NCBI RefSeq assembly: GCF_900108105.1
Contig: NZ_FNUR01000001.1
Location: forward strand, 535,945-599,944
Length of the DNA stretch: 64,000 bases
Source: Butyrivibrio sp. Su6
GTDB taxonomy: Bacteria; Bacillota; Clostridia; Lachnospirales; Lachnospiraceae
Reading direction: 5' to 3'
Of this stretch, positions 51,572 to 61,594 are shown piece by piece. A model generated the notes under the pieces. The model was given only the letters and a program-made list of their open reading frames with translations. It was not told the origin of the DNA and searched no databases. Positions within the stretch are counted from its first letter, which is position 1, and each line of letters begins with the position of its first letter. The translations under genes were made by a program, and so were the position numbers.

Positions 51572-52882
51572 TTACTCACATTCTTCAAGGAGCTTATCAA
51601 TTGCAACAAGTCTTACGCATACAGTAAAGATGTCCATTGCAAGCTTAAGATCAGTAAGTGATGGGAATGTAGGAGCAATACGTATATTGCTGTCATGAGG
51701 ATCCTTACCATATGGATAAGTTGCTCCTGCTTTAGTCATAGTTACTCCCGCTTTCTTGGCTTTATCTACTATAGCCTTAGCGCATCCATCAGGGGCATCA
51801 AAACTGATAAAGTAGCCACCCTTAGGCTTAGTCCATGAACCAATTCCTACAGGCTCTAGATCTCTTTCAAGTGTTTCCAAAACTGCCTCAAACTTAGGTC
51901 TTATTATAGCGGCATGTTTTTTCATATGCGCTTTGATTCCTGCAAGATCACCAAAGAAACGTACATGACGAAGCTGGTTAACCTTATCATGACCGATTGT
52001 CTGATAGTTAAGCTGAGCCTTGATCTCTTCAAGATTGTTCAAAGATGTTGCTATAGCTGCTATTCCGCTTCCAGGGAATGTAATCTTGGAAGTTGATGAG
52101 AATTTATATACAAGGTCAGGACTTCCTGCCTTTTTACACTCTTCAAGGATTTCAATAAGGTAATCCTGGCTTCCATCATAGAGATGATGAACACCATAAG
52201 CATTATCCCAAAAGATACGGAAATCTCTGGCTGCTGGACGAAGACGGGCAAAACGTCTTACTGTCTCATCTGAATATGAATATCCCTGAGGGTTGGAATA
52301 CTTAGGAACGCACCAGATTCCCTTGATTGACTCATCATCCTTTACAAGTCTTTCTACTTCATCCATATCAGGACCTGTAGGAGTCATCTGTACAGGGATC
52401 ATCTCAATTCCAAAATACTCTGTTATTGCAAAATGTCTGTCATATCCCGGAACAGGGCAAAGGAATTTAACTTTATCAAGCTTGCACCAAGGAGTGTTGC
52501 CCATAATACCATGAGTATATGCTCTTGATACTGTGTCATACATAACGTTAAGAGAAGAATTACCATAGATAATGATGTTCTCAGGCTTGTTCTCCATCAT
52601 GGCTCCGATCAGGACCTTTGCCTCATGGATACCATCAAGTACACCGTAGTTACGGCAATCTGTTCCATCCTCACAAGAAAGGTCTGCATCAGAATTAAGC
52701 GTATCCATCATACCCATAGAAAGATCAAGCTGCTCTCTGCATGGCTTTCCTCTCGCCATATTAAGATTAAGTCCCATACCCTGATACTTTTTATACTGAG
52801 CCTTCAGCGCTTCTTTTTCCTGCATAAGCTCCTGCTTAGTCATTTCAGAATACTTCTTTGTTTGGATTTCGCTCTTCGCCAT
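51572..52882 (-). CDS. PLP-dependent aminotransferase (fold type I, MocR/AspAT-like PF12897 type)
   Basis: A 436-residue protein. Starts with a Lys/Glu/Gln helix (TKQELMQEKEALKAQYKKYQ), then the family-typical LNLNMARGKPCREQLDLS. PLP-binding motifs: IIIYGNSSLNVMYD, WCVPKYSNPQGYSYSD, IFWDNAYGVHHL and the Schiff-base Lys in KFSSTSKITFPGSG. This group is annotated as an aspartate-type aminotransferase of uncertain substrate. The Xer-like gene lies 18 bases upstream in the same direction. Confidence 0.88.
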   Translation of the reverse strand: MAKSEIQTKKYSEMTKQELMQEKEALKAQYKKYQGMGLNLNMARGKPCREQLDLSMGMMDTLNSDADLSCEDGTDCRNYGVLDGIHEAKVLIGAMMENKPENIIIYGNSSLNVMYDTVSRAYTHGIMGNTPWCKLDKVKFLCPVPGYDRHFAITEYFGIEMIPVQMTPTGPDMDEVERLVKDDESIKGIWCVPKYSNPQGYSYSDETVRRFARLRPAARDFRIFWDNAYGVHHLYDGSQDYLIEILEECKKAGSPDLVYKFSSTSKITFPGSGIAAIATSLNNLEEIKAQLNYQTIGHDKVNQLRHVRFFGDLAGIKAHMKKHAAIIRPKFEAVLETLERDLEPVGIGSWTKPKGGYFISFDAPDGCAKAIVDKAKKAGVTMTKAGATYPYGKDPHDSNIRIAPTFPSLTDLKLAMDIFTVCVRLVAIDKLLEECE

Positions 52883-52900
52883 TTTAATCTCCTTAAAAAA

Positions 52901-53794
52901 TCAATTTCTTATTCTAGCCCATCCATATGGGTCACTAACTTGTTCATCTTTGGAAATATACTGTGAAATAGTATTGCTGTCTGCATATCCCATAAGTTCC
53001 TGAACAGAACTGACATCAGCTCCATTCTCAACTAAATGTGCTGCAAAAGAATGCCTTAAAGTAAAGATAGTAATGTCAGAATCGACTCCTGCTTTTCTGA
53101 CATAAGTCTTTATAAGTTTCCATAATCCCTGCCTGCTAAGTGAAGTGCCGTTACAATTTACAAAAACAAATTCTTCATCATCGCAGTTTCCGATCATTTC
53201 TCTTCTGGCATTAAGCAGATAATCATGCATTGCTGTTTTTGCTTTTTTTCCATAAGGAATAAGTCTCTCTCTGGTATCACCACTGCTCCTTGGAAGGCGA
53301 ATGCAACCAAGCCCCAGATCTACATTGGAAAGCTTTAGGTTAACCAGCTCCGACGCTTTTAATCCCGTAGCATACAACAGCTCTAAAATAGCCTTGTCTC
53401 TTTTGCCCTTGGCATCACTTGGAAATTTTTGAGATAAAAGGCCTTCAATCTCAACCGCAGATAAAACTCTGGGCGGATTCTTTTTTACATGGGGACTTTT
53501 CAAGATTTCTGCAGGACTATCTGTGATATTCCCATTCTCCACCATGTATCTGAAGAACGCTTTCATAGATGTATAATGCCTTGTTATAGACGCAGGAGCA
53601 AAATTCTCATTCCTCAAACTGTTGGCATAGTCAGTTATTTTATCCTCTGTAACACCGCTGACTTCATCTATTCCACGCTCATGCATGAATGCCGCCATGC
53701 GCTCAAGATCACGCTTATATGAAAGGCAGGTATTCTCGCTGGTTTTCTTAACATTATGAAGATGTTCTACAAACTCATTAATCTGTTGATTCAT
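52901..53794 (-). CDS. XerC/XerD-like tyrosine recombinase with altered catalytic residues
   Basis: A 297-residue protein with the full two-domain layout: a SAM-like N-terminal core-binding domain (INEFVEHLHNVKKTSENTCLSYKRDL) and the catalytic domain. Compared with XerD, the first catalytic Arg is Lys (YATGLKASELVNL). The beta-hairpin Lys region reads RSSGDTRERLIPY. The His of HxLRH is Phe (IFTLRHSFAAHL), though its Arg is kept. The later His is Tyr (ELMGYADSNT). The nucleophile Tyr is present (TISQYISK). With so many changes it may bind DNA without normal recombination. The length matches Xer proteins rather than phage integrases, and no mobile-element borders are seen nearby. Confidence 0.82.
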   Translation of the reverse strand: MNQQINEFVEHLHNVKKTSENTCLSYKRDLERMAAFMHERGIDEVSGVTEDKITDYANSLRNENFAPASITRHYTSMKAFFRYMVENGNITDSPAEILKSPHVKKNPPRVLSAVEIEGLLSQKFPSDAKGKRDKAILELLYATGLKASELVNLKLSNVDLGLGCIRLPRSSGDTRERLIPYGKKAKTAMHDYLLNARREMIGNCDDEEFVFVNCNGTSLSRQGLWKLIKTYVRKAGVDSDITIFTLRHSFAAHLVENGADVSSVQELMGYADSNTISQYISKDEQVSDPYGWARIRN

Positions 53795-53875
53795 ATTTTT
53801 GATCTCAATGTGTTTAATTGGATAATTGTATACAAATATGCACTTAAGTTATGATACTACACAAAATACGATGAA

Positions 53876-55594
53876 TCAAGCCTGTTTTGAAGAATTTACC
53901 CTACTGATAAAAAGTGGCCAGACCAAAGCCAAAGAATATGCATATCTAAATTCAAGATTAGGTGCCGCTATTAAAAGCGTTCCAAGCATCAAAAATAAAA
54001 GCCACATCTCAGGTGTCTTTACTTTTCTCTTTATACCTATGAAAAGAGCTGCTATCAAAAGCCATGAGTATGTTCCGATGCTCCATAACATGCCATATAT
54101 CGGAACAAAGCCTCCAAGCTTAATAAGAATTTCTTTTGTCTTAACTACAAGCTTGCCGCCTATCTTAGGCATCCAAATTAGGCCATAATCATTGCCCATT
54201 ATGCCGTCTATATCTCCTACTGCATATGCAAAATCGGGATAAATATATCCTCCAAGAAGATCAAACCATGCAGAAACATAGTCGCCAAAATATCTTGGCA
54301 AAAGACCTGCCCAAAGTTTAAAGTATTCTGCCTTATGACTTTCAAGGTATGATACATCTCCGGCTCTTACAAGTTCTTTTATATTATCCGCATAATCCGG
54401 AGCATATAATTCATGAATATAAGTTGTATCTATTACCGCATCGATCAGCTCTTCTTCTGAAGCTGTAAGCTCTCTGTCATTAACTAAAACTCTTGCTATC
54501 TGTGAAATTGGGACAGATAAAGACTCAACAAAATCAGGCTTTTCTACCCCAAAGCTATCAAAAACCGGTCCCTTTATCACTGCAACAAACAAAAGGACAA
54601 CAATAACTGATGGAAGCGCTTTTTTTATTTCTTTTCTGAAGGAATATACAAAAACTAAAGACCATACTATAAATGCGTACCAGGCGTTGGATCTAAATAA
54701 TGAAAACAAAATTCCAAGCACGATGAAGCCCGGATATGAAGCTCTTTTATTTTTCATCTCTATAATATGGCACACGAAAAGAACTGTAATCGCAGCAAAA
54801 GGAATATCCTTCCAAATAGTCACTGCAAACACAGCATTAAACGGAACCAGCGCAAAAAAGGCAATACTGATTAGTTCCACCAGTAGATTCCTCTTTTCGG
54901 AGATCACTCTTATTTCCATAACAAGCCTTGATAAGGCTGCTGCAAACAAAAGCATCTGAAAGACGGTATAGAAACTGATAGCACTTACAACATCTTTTGT
55001 AAAAAAGAATCCAATGCTATAGAAAAGCTTTATCAAAAGCGTGTGTACCATGGGATGGTGATTGGAATATGGCCTTAATCCCATTATCTGCTCATACTGG
55101 ACCAGTGAGTCAGCAGTCATTATCCCCGGGAACTCGTAAAGAAAATATGGAAGCCAGCAAAGAAGGCATAAACAAAAGCAAAGAACAAAGACCTTTTTGG
55201 GGGTATTGATCAGATCATAGTATTTATCAAGAAATCTTGTAACAGTCTGATATTTTGCAGGAATTTCTGCTCTTTTGTCTCTTATTATAAGTGAATATAC
55301 TCCCTTATAAATGATATAAAATAGGCAAAAAAGACCAACAGATAAAATGATAAGAGCTAATAGTTTAAACAGTGAACTATCAAACCCTTCCGTAACCTTT
55401 GCCCTAAGAAGATATGAAATCACAGCGGATAGCCCCACCGATATACATAATCCCGGTATCTTTTTTATCCTATACTCTTTAGCCTTATTATCAGCAAATA
55501 AAAGACACACAAAAAGAACTACCGTTAGAGGATTTCTAACGGTAATTCCTAATATCAACTGAAGTGACCAACATGCAAAAAATGCTAAAAGCAA
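53876..55594 (-). CDS. Polytopic membrane protein, DUF6020-like (possible GT-C glycosyltransferase)
   Basis: A 572-residue protein with about 12 hydrophobic segments. Between them, YEFPGIMTADSLVQYEQIMGLRPYSNHHPMVHTLLIKL carries acidic and His residues near the outer face, as in GT-C-type lipid-sugar transferases and the DUF6020 group. The function is otherwise unknown. The start is a TTG placed directly after the lysA stop, with GGGGGAAAA as ribosome site, so it is translationally coupled to lysA. Confidence 0.75.
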   Translation of the reverse strand: MLLAFFACWSLQLILGITVRNPLTVVLFVCLLFADNKAKEYRIKKIPGLCISVGLSAVISYLLRAKVTEGFDSSLFKLLALIILSVGLFCLFYIIYKGVYSLIIRDKRAEIPAKYQTVTRFLDKYYDLINTPKKVFVLCFCLCLLCWLPYFLYEFPGIMTADSLVQYEQIMGLRPYSNHHPMVHTLLIKLFYSIGFFFTKDVVSAISFYTVFQMLLFAAALSRLVMEIRVISEKRNLLVELISIAFFALVPFNAVFAVTIWKDIPFAAITVLFVCHIIEMKNKRASYPGFIVLGILFSLFRSNAWYAFIVWSLVFVYSFRKEIKKALPSVIVVLLFVAVIKGPVFDSFGVEKPDFVESLSVPISQIARVLVNDRELTASEEELIDAVIDTTYIHELYAPDYADNIKELVRAGDVSYLESHKAEYFKLWAGLLPRYFGDYVSAWFDLLGGYIYPDFAYAVGDIDGIMGNDYGLIWMPKIGGKLVVKTKEILIKLGGFVPIYGMLWSIGTYSWLLIAALFIGIKRKVKTPEMWLLFLMLGTLLIAAPNLEFRYAYSLALVWPLFISRVNSSKQA

Positions 55595-56881
55595 TTATTT
55601 TCCCCCATCCATGATCTTATATAGCTTTTCCATAACTCCAAGACAGTCAAGAGTTGAAAAATAGTCTCTTGGAGTCTCAGCTCTTCTTATAAGCTGTACG
55701 CTTCCGTCCTCTTTCAAAAGAAGTTCTGCGCTCTTGAGCTTACCATTATAATTATAACCCATTGAATAGCCGTGAGCACCTGTATCATGAATAAAGAGAT
55801 AATCACCTTTTTCAATCTCAGGAAGAGCTCTTTCAATAGCAAACTTATCGTTATTCTCACAAAGAGATCCTGTTACATCATACACGTGGTCTAAAGGTGC
55901 ATTTTCTTTTCCCAAAACTGTAATATGATGATATGCACCATACATAGCAGGTCTCATAAGGTTAACTGCACAGGCGTCAACACCAATGTACTCTTTATAG
56001 ATATGCTTTTCATGAATTGCCTTGGTAACAAGAGCTCCGTAAGGCGCCATCATGAAGCGGCCCATCTCTGTGAAAATTGAAGTATCTCCCATTCCGGCAG
56101 GAACAAGTATCTTTTCAAACTGCTCTTTTACGCCCTTACCAATTGCGTATATATCATTGCCTTCCTGGTCAGGCTTGTAGGGAATTCCTACACCACCAGA
56201 GAGATTGATGAATGAAAGAGCAACACCTGTCTTTTCCTTGATCTCAACAGCAAGTTCAAAGAGCTGGCCTGCAAGAAGCGGATAATACTCATTTGTAACT
56301 GTGTTACTAGCAAGGAAGGCATGAATACCAAATCTCTTTGCTCCCTTAGCTTTTAAAAGCTTGTAAGCTTCGATGATCTGGTCTTTTGTCATACCATATT
56401 TGGAATCACCAGGATTATCCATGATTCCGTTACTCATCTGAAAAACTCCGCCGGGATTGTATCTACAGGAAATTGTCTCCGGAATCTTACCAAGAGTCTT
56501 TTCCAAAAAATCAATATGTGTAAAATCATCAAGATTTATGATAGCGCCAAGCTTGTCAGCGTAAACAAACTCTTCAGCCGGAGTATCATTAGAAGAGAAC
56601 ATAATGTCGCTCCCCTTGGCATCGACAGCTTCGCTTAACATAAGCTCAGTAAGAGAAGAACAGTCAAAGCCGCAGCCCTGCGCTTTAAGAATCTGCATCA
56701 ATACCGGATTAGGTGTAGCTTTTACAGCAAAGTATTCTTTAAAACCTTTATTCCAGGAAAAAGCATCATATACTGCTTTTGCATTTTCAATAATTCCTTT
56801 TTCATCATAGATATGAAAAGGGGTAGGATATATCTTTACAATATCTTCTACCTGGTCCTTAGTTACGAATGGTTTTTTCAT
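55595..56881 (-). CDS. lysA: Diaminopimelate decarboxylase
   Basis: A 428-residue PLP enzyme of the alanine-racemase fold, converting meso-diaminopimelate to lysine. The PLP Lys lies in KEYFAVKATPNP, with FDCSSLTELMLS, INLSGGVGIPY, TEMGRFMMAPYGALVT and GVDACAVNLMRPAMYGAYH (the active Cys region is CENN), and an ending HDTGAHGYSMGYNYNGKLKSAELLL. It belongs to the group annotated LysA in Clostridia. A carboxynorspermidine-type specificity is less likely. Confidence 0.9.
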   Translation of the reverse strand: MKKPFVTKDQVEDIVKIYPTPFHIYDEKGIIENAKAVYDAFSWNKGFKEYFAVKATPNPVLMQILKAQGCGFDCSSLTELMLSEAVDAKGSDIMFSSNDTPAEEFVYADKLGAIINLDDFTHIDFLEKTLGKIPETISCRYNPGGVFQMSNGIMDNPGDSKYGMTKDQIIEAYKLLKAKGAKRFGIHAFLASNTVTNEYYPLLAGQLFELAVEIKEKTGVALSFINLSGGVGIPYKPDQEGNDIYAIGKGVKEQFEKILVPAGMGDTSIFTEMGRFMMAPYGALVTKAIHEKHIYKEYIGVDACAVNLMRPAMYGAYHHITVLGKENAPLDHVYDVTGSLCENNDKFAIERALPEIEKGDYLFIHDTGAHGYSMGYNYNGKLKSAELLLKEDGSVQLIRRAETPRDYFSTLDCLGVMEKLYKIMDGGK

Positions 56882-56961
56882 AATAGTAATCCTCCGCTAT
56901 AAAATAATTCTCCATCACTTTAACATGGTAATGTATAAAAACGCAAGAATTATTATTTAGC

Positions 56962-57639
56962 TCAAATATCTTCTATTTGCCAATCAATAGGCTCAAGTCC
57001 GTTCTGAACCAGGAATTCGTTACACTTGCTAAAATGCTTGCATCCAAAAAATCCTCTATAGGCTGAAAGAGGGCTTGGATGAGGTGCTTCGAGTATCAGA
57101 TGTTTTGGGTTATTAAGCATCGCCTTTTTAGTCTGAGCAGGTCTTCCCCAAAGCATGAAAACTACAGGGTCATTCTTCTCATTAACAGCCTTAATTATGG
57201 CATCTGTAAATTTTTCCCATCCCTTTCCCTGATGTGAGTTAGCCTGGTGGGCCCTGACTGTGAGAACTGTATTTAAAAGAAGCACACCCTGATCAGCCCA
57301 TTTTTTCAAATATCCATTATTGGGAATCCTGCAGCCAAGATCATCATTCAGCTCTTTATATATATTAACAAGTGAAGGCGGTGTGTCTGCTTTTCCCGGG
57401 AGAACTGAAAATGACAAGCCATGGGCCTGTCCCGGTTCATGATAGGGATCCTGACCAAGAATAAGCACCTTAACATCCTTTAACGGAGTAAGGTGAAGTG
57501 CATTAAATATATCATCCGCAGGTGGATATACCACATGGGTCTCATATTCTTTTTTTACAAAAGTAAAAAGTTCTTTATAATAATCCTTTGAAAACTCCCC
57601 TGATAAGGCTGGGAGCCAGTCGTTTGTTATCATTGACAT
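56962..57639 (-). CDS. ung: Uracil-DNA glycosylase, family 1
   Basis: A 225-residue DNA-repair enzyme removing uracil. The water-activating motif is [18 protein letters not shown], the uracil-binding Asn is in [16 protein letters not shown], and the His loop is [25 protein letters not shown] at 57654 is in frame, but GGAG ahead of ATG 57639 fits better. It starts 17 bases after hisF. Confidence 0.96.
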   Translation of the reverse strand: MSMITNDWLPALSGEFSKDYYKELFTFVKKEYETHVVYPPADDIFNALHLTPLKDVKVLILGQDPYHEPGQAHGLSFSVLPGKADTPPSLVNIYKELNDDLGCRIPNNGYLKKWADQGVLLLNTVLTVRAHQANSHQGKGWEKFTDAIIKAVNEKNDPVVFMLWGRPAQTKKAMLNNPKHLILEAPHPSPLSAYRGFFGCKHFSKCNEFLVQNGLEPIDWQIEDI

Positions 57640-57656
57640 AAAAACAATCTCCAAAT

Positions 57657-58418
57657 TTATAATCTTACAGGAATTCCTCTTCCATTCAGGTACTCTTTTA
57701 CCTGCTTTATCTCAAGCTCTTTATAATGGAAAAGAGATGCCGCCAAAGCTGCATCAGCTCCGCCTATAGTGAGTGCATCGTAGAAATGCTCTAAGGTTCC
57801 TGCTCCGCCTGACGCAATGACAGGCACATTAACAGACTGGGAAATCTGTCTTGTGAGTTCAATGTCATATCCGGCTTTTGTTCCATCGCAGTCCATACTT
57901 GTCAAAAGAATCTCTCCTGCGCCAAGTGAAACCACCTTTTTTGCCCATTCCACTGCATCAAGGCCAGTATCAATCCTTCCGCCATGTTTATATATATTCC
58001 ATCCGCCGCCATCAGCTCTTTTCTTGGCATCTATGGCAACTACAACACACTGACTGCCAAATTTATCCGCGGATTCTGCAATAAGCTCTGGCTTGTCAAT
58101 TGCTGCAGAATTCATGGATACTTTGTCTGCCCCTTCCCTAAGAATGGCCTTTACATCATCTACTGTCCTGATGCCTCCACCTACTGTGAACGGAATAAAG
58201 ACTTTTTTGGCCACTTCTCTTACCATATCAGCTACAGTTGCTCTTCTCTCATTAGAAGCTGTAATATCCAAAAAAACAAGCTCATCTGCACCAGCTTTTG
58301 AATAGGCCTCTCCTACTGATACTGGATCACCTGCATCCTTAAGATTAACGAAATTGATTCCCTTAACAACACGCCCATTATTTACATCAAGACATGGAAT
58401 AATTCTTTTTGTAAGCAT
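57657..58418 (-). CDS. hisF: Imidazole glycerol phosphate synthase, cyclase subunit
   Basis: A 253-residue TIM barrel forming imidazole glycerol phosphate and AICAR. The catalytic Asp is in [16 protein letters not shown], phosphate loops are [12 protein letters not shown] and [11 protein letters not shown], and the second catalytic Asp is in [13 protein letters not shown]. It follows hisH by 12 bases and should form the HisHF complex. The rest of the his pathway is not in the window. Confidence 0.97.
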   Translation of the reverse strand: MLTKRIIPCLDVNNGRVVKGINFVNLKDAGDPVSVGEAYSKAGADELVFLDITASNERRATVADMVREVAKKVFIPFTVGGGIRTVDDVKAILREGADKVSMNSAAIDKPELIAESADKFGSQCVVVAIDAKKRADGGGWNIYKHGGRIDTGLDAVEWAKKVVSLGAGEILLTSMDCDGTKAGYDIELTRQISQSVNVPVIASGGAGTLEHFYDALTIGGADAALAASLFHYKELEIKQVKEYLNGRGIPVRL

Positions 58419-58430
58419 AAGTCACCTCTC

Positions 58431-59048
58431 TTAAACTTCAAGGAAATTCTTCAATATCTGCATTCCTACATCAGCGCTCTTTTCAGGGTGGAACTGGCAT
58501 GCAAAAACATTCCCGCTCTCAACAGATGCATCTATAGACACGCTGTAATCTGTTGTTGCAGTTACTTCGTCCCTGTTCTCAGCCCTTAAATAATATGAAT
58601 GCACAAAATATACATAAGGGTTATCATCAAGGCCCTTAAAAAGTCTTCCCTCTCTTGGAAAAGAAAGGCTATTCCAGCCTATCTGCGGAATTTTATACTT
58701 ATTGCCCTCTATATCTATACCGGGAATTCTGTTTATTTTTCCACGCAAAATGCCCAGGCCGCTAACATTTTCTGATTCCATACTGGATTCAAAAAGAAGT
58801 TGCAGACCCAGGCATATTCCTAAGAATGGTATCTCTTTAGAAACAACTTCTGAAATTGTCTCTTTTAGACCATACTCATTTATTTTGTTCATTGCATCGC
58901 CAAAAGCACCTACACCAGGTAAAACAACATGATCTGCCCTGTAGATTTCTTTTGGATCTCTGGTAACTAATGTCTTCGCACCAAGATAATCAAACGCTTT
59001 TTCTACACTTTTAATGTTACCAGCATCATAATCAATAATAGCTACCAT
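58431..59048 (-). CDS. hisH: Imidazole glycerol phosphate synthase, glutaminase subunit
   Basis: A 205-residue class I glutamine amidotransferase supplying ammonia to HisF. The nucleophile Cys is in FLGICLGLQLLFESS and the His/Glu pair in VFACQFHPEKSADVG, with N-terminal VAIIDYDAGNIKSVEKAFDYL. GGAG precedes ATG 59048; the TTG one codon earlier is unlikely. Confidence 0.96.
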   Translation of the reverse strand: MVAIIDYDAGNIKSVEKAFDYLGAKTLVTRDPKEIYRADHVVLPGVGAFGDAMNKINEYGLKETISEVVSKEIPFLGICLGLQLLFESSMESENVSGLGILRGKINRIPGIDIEGNKYKIPQIGWNSLSFPREGRLFKGLDDNPYVYFVHSYYLRAENRDEVTATTDYSVSIDASVESGNVFACQFHPEKSADVGMQILKNFLEV

Positions 59049-59092
59049 CAAGCATCAAACTCCTTCCGAGATATCCGATGCTTTCAAGTGTA

Positions 59093-61594
59093 TCATGATT
59101 CTAAAGTTCCGACAATCTCCATTATTCGGATAGTGTAATCCCTTTCCTTCTTTATGGAATTGATTTCTGCTATATCATCTGCGCCGAGACCATAGTTAGC
59201 TGACAATAATGATTCGATACTGTCATACACACTCTGCACCTGAATCTCAACGCCATATTTAGCAGCTTCTTCAAGCAGAACATCCTGATTTCTCATAGCC
59301 ATCAAAAGCATATCCAAGGCTTCCTCTTCCATGTTCATGGCAATGTAGTTTTCATATCCGTTCAGATATCGCTCTGCCCATGCCAAAACTCTTGACTGCT
59401 CGTAGATATTATCCTGCTCTTCAGTTCTTTCTTTTCCATATAGCAGTTTATAAGCTGTAGTATATTCCCTCTGTTTATATGCATTGCTTGCCCTTGTAGA
59501 TGTGACACTGTCAGGGATAACCATTGACGGGATTACGAAAAGAATTCCAAGGGACGCTGCAAAGATAGCACAAATAGCAACTTTTTTTGGCGCGATGGCC
59601 TTTTCGGGAACGCCGGGGTCCTTAGGAGGCTTTGGCTTTTTCTCCTTCTTTGGCTTTGGTGGTTTTTCCTTCTTTGGCGGTTTTTCCTTTTTAGGCTTTT
59701 CTTTCTTAGGCTTCTTTTCCTTTTTCTTCTTTTCTTTCTTGCCCTTGCCTTCTTCTCCAAGTTCATTAAGAACCTGCTGATTCTCATCAGTTAAATTAGC
59801 AAGCCCCTCAGCTGAATCATCATCTTCTCTGGTCAGGGCCTTTAATAATCTGGCAAAAAAACCTTCTTTCTTTTTCTTCTTGCCTTTTTTATCGGGATCT
59901 TCTTCAGAATCCTCGCCGCCACCACCTCTTTCAGGTATTGATGCAAGTTCATCCAGTGATGGCTCTCCACCATCGTTAAATCCTTCTTCAGTCAAAGCAT
60001 CTAAGATATCTTCCTTAGGTATCTCAGAATCTTCAGGCCTTCCTGCCTCTTCATCAAGATGGGACGTGTTCTCAATATCTTCAACTTCATCATTAGCAAG
60101 GCTGTTCATAAGGGCATCAAGATCAGGAACAGCTACATCACCTTCTTCTGATGCCGTTTCTCCATCAGTAGCACCTGCAGCACTCTCAACTTCTGCAACC
60201 TCACCATCAGCAGAGCCTGACCCTTCTTCAGAACTTAAAAGATCATCAAGGCTTGCTTCAAGGTCATCTAAATTTAGTTCTTCCTCACTTCCGTCTAAGG
60301 AACCCCCATCATCAGATGCTGCGCCTGCTTCGGGCGCCGGTTCCTCGGCTATTGCATCTTCCAGCGATGGTTCCTCATTAGGAACTTCTTCAGCTGCCTC
60401 CTGAGCTACCTCACCAGAAGCCTCTTCCTGCGCTCCATCTGTAGAACCTTCAGAATTCTCCTCTATACCACCATCTGAAGACTCTTCATCCATAAGTCCT
60501 GACATGTCAAGCATAGCTTCCATCTCAGCAAGATCTACATCATCGGATTCGCCCTTCGATTCATCTGATGTAGGTTCCTCAGATATTGCACTATCTTCTT
60601 GAGATAAAACATCAGCTTCATCTGTCTCTTGCGTCGGCTCTTCTGCTACATCAGCTTGAAGATCAGCAATATCTGCTGATTGAGAATCCTCTATAGGAGC
60701 CTCTGTTTCACCTTCAGAAGCACCATCAATATTATTTAAAGTCGCACTAATATCATCACTAACAGACTTGCCATCTGATGGCTCCTCACTTAAAGCCTCA
60801 TCCATGGCAGCTTCCAGGTCGTCTAGCGAAAGTTCATCAATGTTCACATCATCACTAGTTTTCCCTTCAGAGTCCTGCATATTATCAAGAGCATCTACAA
60901 GGCTTCCCTCTAAATCCTGATCAGGTTCCGTCAAACTACTGCTAGGAGCTTCATCCAAAAGATCTGTTAAGATTTCTTCAGGAGTTTCGGATGCATCAGT
61001 TGCTACATCATTTTCCAACGAAATATCAGCATCCTCCGGAAGCATTACCTCCGGAGCCATTTCCAAAAGAGAATCATCCTCCGCAGACTCATCTATGATC
61101 GGTGGCTTCTCATTGGGTACAGGCAACTCCTCAGTATTTTCCTGGGGTTGTTCTTGTACATAATCAGAACTATCAGAAAACTTTCCGCTCTGAGCCTCCT
61201 GATCCATTCTTTCAGCGTCAGCAATTGCCTCATCCAAAGCAATTTCTTCAGGATCTCTGACATCATCAACTGTTGGAGTCGCACCAACAGTAAAAGTAGG
61301 AATTCCTGAATCTGTAGGTGTCTGTATATCATCTAACATAGATGACAATCTATCATCAATTATTTCATCTCTATCAAGTCTGTCTAACAGACTACCAATA
61401 TCATTTAATGCCTCGTTTTCACCGTTAGAGTTATCTACAAGCGCACCAATATCCCCTGCATCACCTTTTCTCTGTGATGTAGAGGAATTTTTGCCTCCCT
61501 TTGTTGCCATTCTGTTAAGAGCAGATTGAGGGTTATCACTTGACTTGGCTGAATTCAGCAAGCTATCGAGATACTCTTCGTTGTTGGCATTCAT
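59093..61594 (-). CDS. Very acidic single-pass membrane protein with Lys/Pro stalk and helical C-domain
   Basis: An 833-residue protein of no known family. Residues ~1-570 are a Glu/Asp/Ser/Ala-rich, probably disordered region with repeated short units (LDDLEAAMDEAL, LNDLEAS-like). Residues ~605-660 switch to Lys/Pro/Glu repeats (KKEKKPKKEKPKKEK). A single membrane segment follows at ~665-690 (VAICAIFAASLGILFVIPSMVI). The last ~140 residues form a helical TPR-like domain (RASNAYKQREYTTAYKLLYGKE). With no signal peptide, the acidic part should be cytoplasmic and the helical part outside. It overlaps the SIR2-like gene by 4 bases. Confidence 0.75.
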   Translation of the reverse strand: MNANNEEYLDSLLNSAKSSDNPQSALNRMATKGGKNSSTSQRKGDAGDIGALVDNSNGENEALNDIGSLLDRLDRDEIIDDRLSSMLDDIQTPTDSGIPTFTVGATPTVDDVRDPEEIALDEAIADAERMDQEAQSGKFSDSSDYVQEQPQENTEELPVPNEKPPIIDESAEDDSLLEMAPEVMLPEDADISLENDVATDASETPEEILTDLLDEAPSSSLTEPDQDLEGSLVDALDNMQDSEGKTSDDVNIDELSLDDLEAAMDEALSEEPSDGKSVSDDISATLNNIDGASEGETEAPIEDSQSADIADLQADVAEEPTQETDEADVLSQEDSAISEEPTSDESKGESDDVDLAEMEAMLDMSGLMDEESSDGGIEENSEGSTDGAQEEASGEVAQEAAEEVPNEEPSLEDAIAEEPAPEAGAASDDGGSLDGSEEELNLDDLEASLDDLLSSEEGSGSADGEVAEVESAAGATDGETASEEGDVAVPDLDALMNSLANDEVEDIENTSHLDEEAGRPEDSEIPKEDILDALTEEGFNDGGEPSLDELASIPERGGGGEDSEEDPDKKGKKKKKEGFFARLLKALTREDDDSAEGLANLTDENQQVLNELGEEGKGKKEKKKKEKKPKKEKPKKEKPPKKEKPPKPKKEKKPKPPKDPGVPEKAIAPKKVAICAIFAASLGILFVIPSMVIPDSVTSTRASNAYKQREYTTAYKLLYGKERTEEQDNIYEQSRVLAWAERYLNGYENYIAMNMEEEALDMLLMAMRNQDVLLEEAAKYGVEIQVQSVYDSIESLLSANYGLGADDIAEINSIKKERDYTIRIMEIVGTLES

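Noticed and set aside
52901..53794. Integrase of a mobile element
   Set aside because: No attachment-site duplication, tRNA, phage or conjugation genes nearby; the size and neighbours fit a chromosomal Xer-like gene.
59484..59787. Phe/Ser-rich and Lys/Arg-rich reading frames opposite or out of phase within the acidic protein gene
   Set aside because: These are shadows of the Lys/Pro repeat of the real gene and have no ribosome sites.
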